NCBI GenBank assembly: GCA_017462345.1
Contig: JAFTRI010000018.1
Span: 1 to 64,000, forward strand
Direction of reading: 5' to 3'
Source: Muribaculaceae bacterium
GTDB lineage: Bacteria > Bacteroidota > Bacteroidia > Bacteroidales > Muribaculaceae
Length of the DNA stretch: 64,000 nt
Notes under the pieces: model-generated
The model's input: the letters and a program-made list of their open reading frames with translations, nothing else
Told to the model about the DNA's origin: nothing
Database searches by the model: none
Translations under genes and position numbers: made by a program
In this document: positions 43,520 through 51,772 of the stretch, piece after piece
Position numbering within the stretch: position 1 is the first letter of the stretch
How the letters are laid out: each line of letters starts with the position of its first letter

Positions 43520-43656
43520 CGTAAAGTTTCCTATAAATAAACATTTTAGAGGATTTTTTTAGATGTAATTCCTCCGATTTTGTTTAACAAATTTAGCAAA
43601 AATTTTGTAACACCCATTTGTTTCTCCTGATTATTACAGTATTATTTTCATCATCA

Positions 43657-43673
43657 ATCTCTTAGTAAGAGAT
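43657..43673. promoter_or_regulatory. 17-bp palindromic operator, copy 2
   Basis: ATCTCTTAGTAAGAGAT has the same arms as copy 1 with G in place of C at the centre. Both copies are preceded by CA and followed by A. It lies 48 bp before the first gene of the caspase cluster. The centres are 175 bp apart. Confidence 0.65.
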
Positions 43674-43721
43674 AGGCTCTAAAAACAGATCTTTTTTGTA
43701 GAATTATAACTAAAAATAACA

Positions 43722-45794
43722 ATGAGAAAAGTATTATCCATTGCAACAATTATGCTTGGTGCTCTTGCCGTTTCGGCGCAGAATGACGCAATAGCAAAGA
43801 GGGTATTCAATGTAAAACACCAACCGGAATTTGTTGACAACCATTCGTATAAGGTATTCTACTTGTCGGATGGCAAAGTGTACAACCTGATGAACTTCAA
43901 ATTGTCGGACAAAGCCAAGAACATTTCCCAAATGGCAATACAGCCCGGAGGAGCGACATGTGCGATATTGATCAATGACACACAAGACACTAAGGTTGAA
44001 ATATACGATACCGAAACGACCAATAAACTTATTTCCCGAATTAACGATACTGAAATGTTACAAACTGCAATATGTTACTCTCCCGACGGAAAGACATTGG
44101 CAGTGGGAAATACCGGCAACGAAGTAAGGTTATACGACACCAAGCAACATGCAATTTACGGCATAATATCCACCGGAATAACACCTCAAGGGATAGCTTT
44201 AAGTGAAAACAATTACTTCATGGCAATATCAAACGGAAGTGTTATCGAAATATGGAACCATCAAAACAATTCGCTTAGAGCAACACTTCCATGTGGAGCA
44301 AACATAACATCCCTTACATTCTCTCCCGACAATTCAATGCTTGCCGTAACATCAGTCGACGGGAACGTTAAGGTTTACGACACCGAAACATTCTCAGACT
44401 ACCCGCTGTACAGTTATACCGGAATGGGTAATGCCCTATCTTCACACTTCCATCCCGACAACAAATATTTAGGAATAGTCAAAGATGACAAGACTATATT
44501 GTTACAAAACGTACATAACACAATGGATGTTCGTGAAATCATCAGCTACAACGGAGGAATACACAACATGCGCTTTGTAAGAGACATCAACAACCCTGAA
44601 AAAGAATTCATACTTTACACCTCAAGTGTAGGAATCATAATGCAACAATTGACCGACTTGAATCCTAACTATAACCAATTGCTGTCACAAAGAGTCAATG
44701 AACGCATGAACGAGTGGATGAAAATGATGGAAGGAGAAAGCCTTGAAGACTATCGTATACGAGTAAACGAAGAAACCCGTGCACAGCAGATGATGATCTT
44801 TGAAAACGAGATTGCGACAGAAATGGCAGGTGACCTTATTGCAGCAGAAACAATTTCACTTGGAGGCTTCAACCAAGAAAAAAACCTTTTGACACTTGAT
44901 TTTGGCGGCATGCCTTCAATTGCGCTTGAAGTTCCGCAGAACGAATTATCATCATTCAACAATCCTTCAAATCTAAGATTTGAAAATACAATATACGGAC
45001 TTAACGACAAAGATCAATTTGAGGTCATCTATACCGAAGTATTCAACAGCGAAACCGGAAAAACCTATACATACAACAACCTTGACCGCAAACCCATATC
45101 ATTTGATGACGATTTCGTACCGTTCGAAGTGATAGACCAAGCCAACATGGATCAAATCAAGCTCGAAGGTATCAAGAACGATATAGTAGAAACAGCCAAA
45201 ACCGAGAACCTGATTTCAGACAACACTCACATCGATGTAAACACCGAAGTATTAAGTGATGTGGATGCTAACGGTAAGCGCATACTGAATTACAAAATCG
45301 GTTACAAATATGAAGTCGAGAAAAATTTCTCAGCAAAAGAGGACTTCCCCTCAGGAAAATATATCATTACTGAAAGTAACGCAGCAATGTCAATGCTTGC
45401 AATTATCAACAAAGCATTCTCATCGGATTTTGCCCAATATATCAAGCCGGGTAAACGTGTACGCGTAAAGATTACCGGAAGTGCCGACGCCTCCCCTATC
45501 CTTAACCGCATCAGATATAACGGTTGCTATGGAGACTTCAATAACGAACTCGTGTATAAAAACGGGCAATTGTCAAACATCTCGGTAAACAAGGCTTCAG
45601 GCATAAAGGAGAATGACCAGCTTGCATTCCTGCGTGCAATGGGCGTAAAAGACTATATCGACAACAACATTACCGAACTCAAGACAATGGACTGCGAATA
45701 CCAATACAACATCGAGCTTGCGACCAAAAAAGGTGGAGAGTTCCGTCGCATCAGTGTCGAGTTCTTATTTATCGATGCTATTGAAAAACAATAA
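43722..45794 (+). CDS. Secreted WD40-like beta-propeller protein of the caspase cluster
   Basis: 690 residues. Signal peptide to about residue 19 (GALAVSAQ). Residues about 50-310 hold propeller blades with WD40-like strands (TAICYSPDGKTLAVGNTGNE, SLTFSPDNSMLAVTSVDG). Residues about 322-470 form a module also present in the caspase protein next door (ERMNEWMKM, GKTYTYNNLD). The C-terminal third has GKRVRVKITGSADASPI and FLRAMGVKDYID, which faintly recalls OmpA-like peptidoglycan-binding domains. It should act in the periplasm or at the cell surface, as a scaffold or sensor for the caspase. It is the first gene of the cluster. Confidence 0.8.
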   Translation: MRKVLSIATIMLGALAVSAQNDAIAKRVFNVKHQPEFVDNHSYKVFYLSDGKVYNLMNFKLSDKAKNISQMAIQPGGATCAILINDTQDTKVEIYDTETTNKLISRINDTEMLQTAICYSPDGKTLAVGNTGNEVRLYDTKQHAIYGIISTGITPQGIALSENNYFMAISNGSVIEIWNHQNNSLRATLPCGANITSLTFSPDNSMLAVTSVDGNVKVYDTETFSDYPLYSYTGMGNALSSHFHPDNKYLGIVKDDKTILLQNVHNTMDVREIISYNGGIHNMRFVRDINNPEKEFILYTSSVGIIMQQLTDLNPNYNQLLSQRVNERMNEWMKMMEGESLEDYRIRVNEETRAQQMMIFENEIATEMAGDLIAAETISLGGFNQEKNLLTLDFGGMPSIALEVPQNELSSFNNPSNLRFENTIYGLNDKDQFEVIYTEVFNSETGKTYTYNNLDRKPISFDDDFVPFEVIDQANMDQIKLEGIKNDIVETAKTENLISDNTHIDVNTEVLSDVDANGKRILNYKIGYKYEVEKNFSAKEDFPSGKYIITESNAAMSMLAIINKAFSSDFAQYIKPGKRVRVKITGSADASPILNRIRYNGCYGDFNNELVYKNGQLSNISVNKASGIKENDQLAFLRAMGVKDYIDNNITELKTMDCEYQYNIELATKKGGEFRRISVEFLFIDAIEKQ

Positions 45795-45802
45795 ACCAGG
45801 TC

Positions 45803-48229
45803 ATGATGATGAGACAACTCAAACAAATACTGACACTTTTAATGACCATCGTTTTAACCGGGACGCTGTCGGCACAGACAAGCGTCTCGGCTAAAGCCGA
45901 TAATGACCTCAAAGAATTTGAGTCCCAATATCATGCAGGGGCAAACAGTACCCAACTGTATGAAACCCTGTACTCAGCCTATAAAGGTTATCTCTATGTC
46001 ATAGAAACGAATCCTAACGACAGGACAGCATTAGCAGGATTAAGGAAAATATATCCCTACATGATTAACGGGGCTGTATTCTATTCATCCAACAACAATA
46101 ACACACGTGCATACGATTTCGCAACAGCCTATATCGACATGCCGACGCTCCCGGCATTTAAAAAGGAAAGATTTTCACGAGATAACCAATATCCACAATT
46201 CTGCTATTTTGCAGCAACAATCGCATACAACAACAAACAATATGACGATGCCATCAAGTACTATAAATTCTACATCGAAAGCGGAGATAAAATTTACTTG
46301 GAAAAAAGCATGACCTACCTAAAAAACACGTATTATCTCAAAATAACCGACAACTTCGAGAACAAAGACTTTTCGCCGCAAACGGAACAGATTATAAATG
46401 AACTCCTTGAATTAGACCCCAATAATATAGGAGGACTTTTTAACAAAGCAATACTACTTAATAAAAAAGGGGATTTAAAAAATGCTGTCCAGGTATATGA
46501 ACGCTTATACAGGATGAAGCCTAATGAATTGAGCATCTGCCGGAATTATGCTCTTACATCGTTCAAATATGCCAATGAACTTATTAATGAAAATGACCAA
46601 TACCAAGCAAAGAAACACCTTGAGACATCAGCATATATTTTCGGACTTTTAGCAGACAATACATCCGATGAAAATACTCCTGTATACAGACAGGGTCATA
46701 ATCAAGCAAAAGAGATGTTATCCAAGCTAAGCGACGTCAAGGGAAAATATTACGCATCAACCGGTCAGACTCCACACACAAACAGCACACCTTCTGCTTC
46801 AAGCAGCTATACAAGCACCCGGACACATACTCCGGTGTCAAAACATGAATATATTGCATTCTCCGAACTGCCAAGTTTCATTGAATATGCAAAAAAATTC
46901 GTTGAAGACGGGGTAAATTCATGGCAGAAAAAGGATGACTATGAAACGATGAACGAATATAAAGCCAGAGTTACCGAACAATCAAGAGAAGTAAAGAAAA
47001 AACAATTAGCAAAAGCAGCCGAAAACAACTACATTGCAGAATACGGTTCACGCATAAGCCTTGACAACCTGAGATTAGAGAAATATGATGCAGATAACGG
47101 AGTATTCCTAATAACCTCACCCGACTTCGGGAATATGCTCCTGCCGGTACCACGGGCGAATAATGAAGCCCGCTCATTTGAACAGCAATGGGGAACAGTA
47201 AAGATCGAGAATCCGCAATACTGCATTGCAAACGACAAATTGGCATTGTCACAACTTTCGTTCCGCACCAATACCGGTAAACGCTATACCTACAACAATG
47301 AAGCGCAATTGACCTACAACAACACAACAATTGAATATCGTTTTGAAGAAGTTGATGTTAATGGACTTATTGCCAACGACAACCAACCTACATCAGGAGC
47401 GACAATTGTCAATAACAACGTAAGCGTAGGCAAATCGGATGTCGATATCGACATCCCGGAAACAAATAAAACAAATGAAAATCTATTTGCAGTAATCTTT
47501 GCAAACGAGAACTACCGTCGCGAATCAAAAGTCAGCTTTGCTCACAATGACGGAACGGCATTCAAAAACTACTGCATCAAAACACTGGGTTGCCCAGAAA
47601 ATAACGTGCATTTTGTCAAGGATGCAACTCTAAACGACTTTATAGCAGAAACCGACTGGGTAACAAAAATTGCCGAAGCCTACGATGGGGAGGCACAGAT
47701 ATTGTTATACTATGCAGGTCATGGAGTTCCCGATGAAGCATCAAAATCGGCATACCTGCTGCCTACCGACGGAATGGCATCAAACATACGAAGCGGTTAC
47801 AAACTCGATGACCTCTATGCCACACTCGGAAACCTACCTGCAAAAAGTGTAACCGTGTTTCTTGACGCATGTTTCAGCGGGGCACAACGTTCAGGCGGAC
47901 CGATGGAATCAAAAAAGGATAGCCGTGCCCCAATCATCAAGGCAAAAGCGAGTATCCCACAAGGGAAAATGGTTGTATTGAGCGCAGCAACAGGAGACGA
48001 AACGGCATTCCCCTATAAAGAACACCAGCATGGCATGTTCACCTACTTCCTACTCAAGAAACTCAAAGAGAGTAACGGAGAAGCCACATACGGAGAACTT
48101 GCCGACTACATCACCAAGAATGTCACACGCAACAGTCTTCGCATAAACAATAAATCCCAAACTCCAACCGCTACCGCCTCACCGGCAGTAACAGAGGATG
48201 AATGGAAAAAATGGAAACTAAGAAACTAA
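45803..48229 (+). CDS. Secreted TPR-caspase (peptidase C14)
   Basis: 808 residues with a signal peptide (TIVLTGTLSAQ). Residues about 30-320 are helical TPR-like repeats (KQYDDAIKYYKFYIES, NKKGDLKNAVQVYERLY). Residues about 362-515 are the module shared with the propeller protein (GKRYTYNNEA). The C-terminal 240 residues are a caspase domain: LFAVIFANENYR, His640 in LYYAGHGVP and Cys690 in LDACFSGAQRSG, the intact catalytic pair. Specificity is unknown; bacterial members usually cut after Arg or Lys. Export of an active caspase to the envelope is notable. Its gene follows the propeller gene by 8 bp. Confidence 0.9.
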   Translation: MMMRQLKQILTLLMTIVLTGTLSAQTSVSAKADNDLKEFESQYHAGANSTQLYETLYSAYKGYLYVIETNPNDRTALAGLRKIYPYMINGAVFYSSNNNNTRAYDFATAYIDMPTLPAFKKERFSRDNQYPQFCYFAATIAYNNKQYDDAIKYYKFYIESGDKIYLEKSMTYLKNTYYLKITDNFENKDFSPQTEQIINELLELDPNNIGGLFNKAILLNKKGDLKNAVQVYERLYRMKPNELSICRNYALTSFKYANELINENDQYQAKKHLETSAYIFGLLADNTSDENTPVYRQGHNQAKEMLSKLSDVKGKYYASTGQTPHTNSTPSASSSYTSTRTHTPVSKHEYIAFSELPSFIEYAKKFVEDGVNSWQKKDDYETMNEYKARVTEQSREVKKKQLAKAAENNYIAEYGSRISLDNLRLEKYDADNGVFLITSPDFGNMLLPVPRANNEARSFEQQWGTVKIENPQYCIANDKLALSQLSFRTNTGKRYTYNNEAQLTYNNTTIEYRFEEVDVNGLIANDNQPTSGATIVNNNVSVGKSDVDIDIPETNKTNENLFAVIFANENYRRESKVSFAHNDGTAFKNYCIKTLGCPENNVHFVKDATLNDFIAETDWVTKIAEAYDGEAQILLYYAGHGVPDEASKSAYLLPTDGMASNIRSGYKLDDLYATLGNLPAKSVTVFLDACFSGAQRSGGPMESKKDSRAPIIKAKASIPQGKMVVLSAATGDETAFPYKEHQHGMFTYFLLKKLKESNGEATYGELADYITKNVTRNSLRINNKSQTPTATASPAVTEDEWKKWKLRN

Positions 48230-48254
48230 ACATAACATCTAAACAAATTAAAGC

Positions 48255-49121
48255 ATGAAGAAAAGATTACTTTCGGCACTATGCCTGTGCCTGTCCGTTT
48301 TTGCGACAGCAATAGCGGAAGATGTAAACTACAACGGAGTAGTTGTATCTCCCGAGGGTACACCAATCATGGGAGCAACAGTTACAGTTACCGGAACAGA
48401 AGTCAGCACCATGACCGACATGGACGGTAAGTTTTCAATTGTCATACCTGAAGGGTATTCAAACATCACCGTAAGCTATGCCGGAATGAAGAAACAGACC
48501 ATAAATGTGCAACGCGAACCGGTGATTCTCTATCCAACTGCGGCTGATGCCCTTGCAGCCCAAATGAAAGCGAGAAAACGGGCACAAGCGGCAAGCAGCT
48601 ACAAGAAAAACCTTTTCAACCTTGAGGTAAGCTACGGCAGCATGGGCGGAGATTTAGGTGACATCTATAAAGATTATGAATTATGTACCGACTATATAGG
48701 TCTGAACATGGGATGGCATCACAACTATAAAGAGTGGATAGGATGGGAAATTTTCAACTTGGGAGCCATGATGCCTGATGATGGGGAAGATCCCGAAGAA
48801 ATCATAGCATATCTCACCACCGGTATCAGACTTCAAACACCAAGCTGGAACAAACTTTCTCTATTCACATCATTCAACATTGGTGCAGCCTATAACTATT
48901 ACGCTTGGAACTATAACGACGGGGCAAGCCTCGCATGGCGTTTTAAAGTGGGTCTCAACTTAGGCAAATGGGTATATATTGCATACGAAATGGACAACAT
49001 ATCTTCATTCGAAGGAATCGAAGAATATGAATATGACTATTACTACGACGGCTATAATTCAGTCGACACAAAAGATGCGTCATTCATCCGTAACTCAATT
49101 GCCATCGGTTTTAATTTCTAA
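48255..49121 (+). CDS. Carboxypeptidase-regulatory domain / outer-membrane barrel protein, copy 1
   Basis: 288 residues, signal peptide to about 21 (LSVFATAIAED). Residues 24-100 form a CarboxypepD_reg-like fold (VVVSPEGTPIMGATVTVTG, TMTDMDGKFSIVIPEG), the domain that precedes barrels in SusC-like proteins. The rest is a small beta-barrel with alternating aromatic strands ending IAIGFNF, a terminal Phe as in outer-membrane proteins. It is homologous to the next gene. Confidence 0.75.
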   Translation: MKKRLLSALCLCLSVFATAIAEDVNYNGVVVSPEGTPIMGATVTVTGTEVSTMTDMDGKFSIVIPEGYSNITVSYAGMKKQTINVQREPVILYPTAADALAAQMKARKRAQAASSYKKNLFNLEVSYGSMGGDLGDIYKDYELCTDYIGLNMGWHHNYKEWIGWEIFNLGAMMPDDGEDPEEIIAYLTTGIRLQTPSWNKLSLFTSFNIGAAYNYYAWNYNDGASLAWRFKVGLNLGKWVYIAYEMDNISSFEGIEEYEYDYYYDGYNSVDTKDASFIRNSIAIGFNF

Positions 49122-49142
49122 TTCTCCAAAATCACAACAACT

Positions 49143-50078
49143 ATGAACAAGTTAACAGCAATTATATTGTGCATTGCCTCAAGTGCGGCAATCGCTTCTG
49201 CTCAAAGCAATAAAATTTCGACTGTTGTCATATCACCAAACGGCGAAGCCGTTCCCGGAGCGTCAGTAACAGTAACAGGCAGCGACATATCGACGACAAC
49301 CGACATCAACGGTAAGTTCACCATCGATGCACCAACCGAATACAAGACACTAACAATATCACACAACAGCTATCAGCCGACAACAATCGACATTATGCCG
49401 ACAATCACAATGACTCCTGCTAAAAAGATCATCAACGGATTCGGCATAGAGTTGGGCTACGTATCATCAACATGGAGCTATAAAAATTCAGGAGATGAGG
49501 AAACAAGCAGTACCGGAGGTTTCACATTTGGTATAACATACGACCACACTATCAAATCAGTTCCCAACTTCTCGATTATGGGCGGATTATTCTATGTTCC
49601 AAAAGGGATATCAATGTGGGACGACGAAGAAGTTTACAATGCTAACTACATCGAACTCCAAGTACTTGCCAAATACAAATATGACCTTCCTGTACTCAAC
49701 AACGAACTCAACATATTTGCCATGGCTGGACCATACATTGCATACGGAGTAAGTGGAAGCATTGATGTAGAGGATGACCCCGACGGCATATTTGAGGACG
49801 CATCAACATTTGATCTATACAATCGTTTTGATGCCGGTCTTGCACTCGGTCTTGGAGTAAACTGGCGCAACTACTCCTTGACATTCCGCTATGATTTGGG
49901 GCTTTCCAACATATTTGACAAAGAAAATTATGCTGAAGGTATCCTTGCCCTAAATGGAGTAGAGAAAAGCAACAATACTAAATCATACGATTATCTAAAA
50001 GAGGATATCGTTTCCGAGCTTGAAGATATAAGTGTAAAGAACCGCAGTTTCATGATTACCGTAGGCTACCGTTTCTAA
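49143..50078 (+). CDS. Carboxypeptidase-regulatory domain / outer-membrane barrel protein, copy 2
   Basis: 311 residues, signal peptide (SSAAIASAQ). The same two-part layout: VVISPNGEAVPGASVTVTG and TTTDINGKFTIDAPTE, then a barrel with VPNFSIMGGLFYVPKG and a terminal VGYRF. The two copies probably arose by duplication. They may hold the other cluster proteins at the outer membrane. Confidence 0.75.
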   Translation: MNKLTAIILCIASSAAIASAQSNKISTVVISPNGEAVPGASVTVTGSDISTTTDINGKFTIDAPTEYKTLTISHNSYQPTTIDIMPTITMTPAKKIINGFGIELGYVSSTWSYKNSGDEETSSTGGFTFGITYDHTIKSVPNFSIMGGLFYVPKGISMWDDEEVYNANYIELQVLAKYKYDLPVLNNELNIFAMAGPYIAYGVSGSIDVEDDPDGIFEDASTFDLYNRFDAGLALGLGVNWRNYSLTFRYDLGLSNIFDKENYAEGILALNGVEKSNNTKSYDYLKEDIVSELEDISVKNRSFMITVGYRF

Positions 50079-50111
50079 CATTAAATAAATCCAATTAAAA
50101 TCAGAACAATA

Positions 50112-50795
50112 ATGAAAAAGTTATTAATGATTGTGAGCTGCATGCTCATCACACTGTCAACAATCAATCTTCATGCCGAAGATTCAGAGACAGAAAAAAT
50201 CATGAAAGAGCGCAAAGAATTGCGCAAGATGTCACGTAAGGCACTGAACGAAAAGGCATCAAAGGATGCACGTAAGGAAGCCAAGCAGCTCAAAAAACAA
50301 GGTTGGAAGTCAGCTCCCGGAGCCCTTCCTTTGGAAAAACAGCTCGACCGCTCATACATGATGCAGCAGGAATATGACGAAGACATGTTCCCCAAATATA
50401 TCCTCGGAACAGCACAGAGTATCGGTGAAAACTTTGACGGGGCAAAAATGCAGGCGATGGAACTTGCAAAACTTGATCTTGCCGGACAGATACAAACCGA
50501 AGTCACTGCACTTGCAGAATCAAATGTTGCCAACAAACAGATGTCAGAAAACGATGCCGCTACCGTTACCAAGACCGTCATGGGCGCAAAGAACCTCATA
50601 TCCCAAAGCATTGGTCGCGTAATTCCGATAGTGGAAGTGTACCGTGACACAAATAAAGGGACAAAAGAGGTTAGAGTTACCATTGCCTACAACGCCGCGA
50701 TGGCTAAAGAGGCTGCAAAGAAAGCCATCCGCCAAGAGCTTGAGGACAAAGGGGAAGAACTTATCGACCAACTCGATAAAGCCATGGGCTGGTAA
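50112..50795 (+). CDS. LPP20-like secreted protein
   Basis: 227 residues, signal peptide ending NLHAE. A basic coiled region (about 28-75) precedes a domain with YILGTAQSIGENFDGAKMQA, AKLDLAGQIQTEV and VIPIVEVYRDTNKGTKEVRV, the alternating helix-strand pattern of LPP20 / TolB-N-like domains. The C-terminus is helical and charged. It may bind peptidoglycan or a partner. A hairpin terminator follows at 50822-50850. Confidence 0.65.
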   Translation: MKKLLMIVSCMLITLSTINLHAEDSETEKIMKERKELRKMSRKALNEKASKDARKEAKQLKKQGWKSAPGALPLEKQLDRSYMMQQEYDEDMFPKYILGTAQSIGENFDGAKMQAMELAKLDLAGQIQTEVTALAESNVANKQMSENDAATVTKTVMGAKNLISQSIGRVIPIVEVYRDTNKGTKEVRVTIAYNAAMAKEAAKKAIRQELEDKGEELIDQLDKAMGW

Positions 50796-50821
50796 TTAAT
50801 TCCATTAGATCACATTAGAGG

Positions 50822-50850
50822 TGAGGGCAACCCTTTTGGGGTCACCCTCA
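50822..50850 (+). terminator. Internal terminator in the caspase cluster
   Basis: TGAGGG and ACCC pair with GGGT and CCCTCA with a 2-base internal mismatch, followed by TCTTTATATTT. It would separate genes 1-5 from the DUF4384 and transglutaminase genes, at least in part. Confidence 0.6.
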
Positions 50851-50893
50851 TCTTTATATTTAATCCACATTTTCAAAAAAACAATTCCGACGG

Positions 50894-51772
50894 ATGAAAA
50901 AATTTCTACTAATACTGTTCTTTTCATGCACAATTTTTCAGGCATTCCCTGATGATAATGTCAGTGCCGAATACACTTATCATGCAAGCGAACAAGAATC
51001 CCCTGCCGAAGCAAAGCAAACGGCCGTACAACGCGCCAGAATACAAGCTCTTGAAGACAGATACGGGAGGAAATTGCGTAGCGATAATATTACGGACATA
51101 ACAAATCGTGACGGCAAAACATCACAAAATTTCATAGCCACAAGCTACAGTGAGGTAAACGGAGAATGGCTTAGAGACACCAAAGAACCGGAATTTGAAA
51201 TATTATTTGAGGCAAATACGCTTGTCATTAAAGTAAAAGTGTGGGGAAAAGCCCGTGAAATAAAGCAGAATGCTGTAGATGTGGATGTGGCAATACTGAG
51301 AAACGGGACAAACCGAAAATTTGAGAGCGAAGAGTTCAATGACGGAGACCAATTCTATGTTGCGTTCAAATCCCCGATAAACGGATATGTAGCGATATAC
51401 TATATCGACAAAGAGACGCAGGACGCATTCTGTCTTCTACCCTACTCAGGAGATACCGAAGGGCAGGTTTCCATTGCAGCAAACCGCGAATACATATTTT
51501 TCAGTCCCGAAATGTGTCCGGATCAGCACAAAAAAGCATTAGTGGATGAAATATTGCTTCCCAGCGGGAGAAACAAAAAAATCGACGAGATAGTGATAAT
51601 CTTCTCACACAATTCGTTTTTCAAAGCTCTTGACAATGAATATAAATCAGACGAGGGTCAACTTCCCCGTGGTCTGAAGACCAAAGAATTCAATGAATGG
51701 CTAAGCAAATGCCGATCAAAAGACAGTGATATGATTACCGTCAGGAAACACATAACCATAGCAGCCAAATAA
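50894..51772 (+). CDS. DUF4384 domain protein
   Basis: 292 residues, signal peptide to about 19 (LFFSCTIFQAFPD). Residues 25-115 are LPP20/FlgT-N-like (AEAKQTAVQRARIQALEDRYG). Residues about 130-250 are a DUF4384 domain (FNDGDQFYVAFKSPINGYVAIYYID broken here into FYVAFKSPINGYVAIYY and the later LPYSGDTEGQVSI). DUF4384 is a frequent partner of caspase-like peptidases and protein kinases in bacteria. Its stop shares a base with the next start (TAATG). Confidence 0.75.
   Translation: MKKFLLILFFSCTIFQAFPDDNVSAEYTYHASEQESPAEAKQTAVQRARIQALEDRYGRKLRSDNITDITNRDGKTSQNFIATSYSEVNGEWLRDTKEPEFEILFEANTLVIKVKVWGKAREIKQNAVDVDVAILRNGTNRKFESEEFNDGDQFYVAFKSPINGYVAIYYIDKETQDAFCLLPYSGDTEGQVSIAANREYIFFSPEMCPDQHKKALVDEILLPSGRNKKIDEIVIIFSHNSFFKALDNEYKSDEGQLPRGLKTKEFNEWLSKCRSKDSDMITVRKHITIAAK

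Noticed and set aside
43332-43544. 70-residue minus-strand ORF between rpoN and the caspase cluster
   Set aside because: It crosses a promoter match and an operator, has low-complexity content and no plausible start context.
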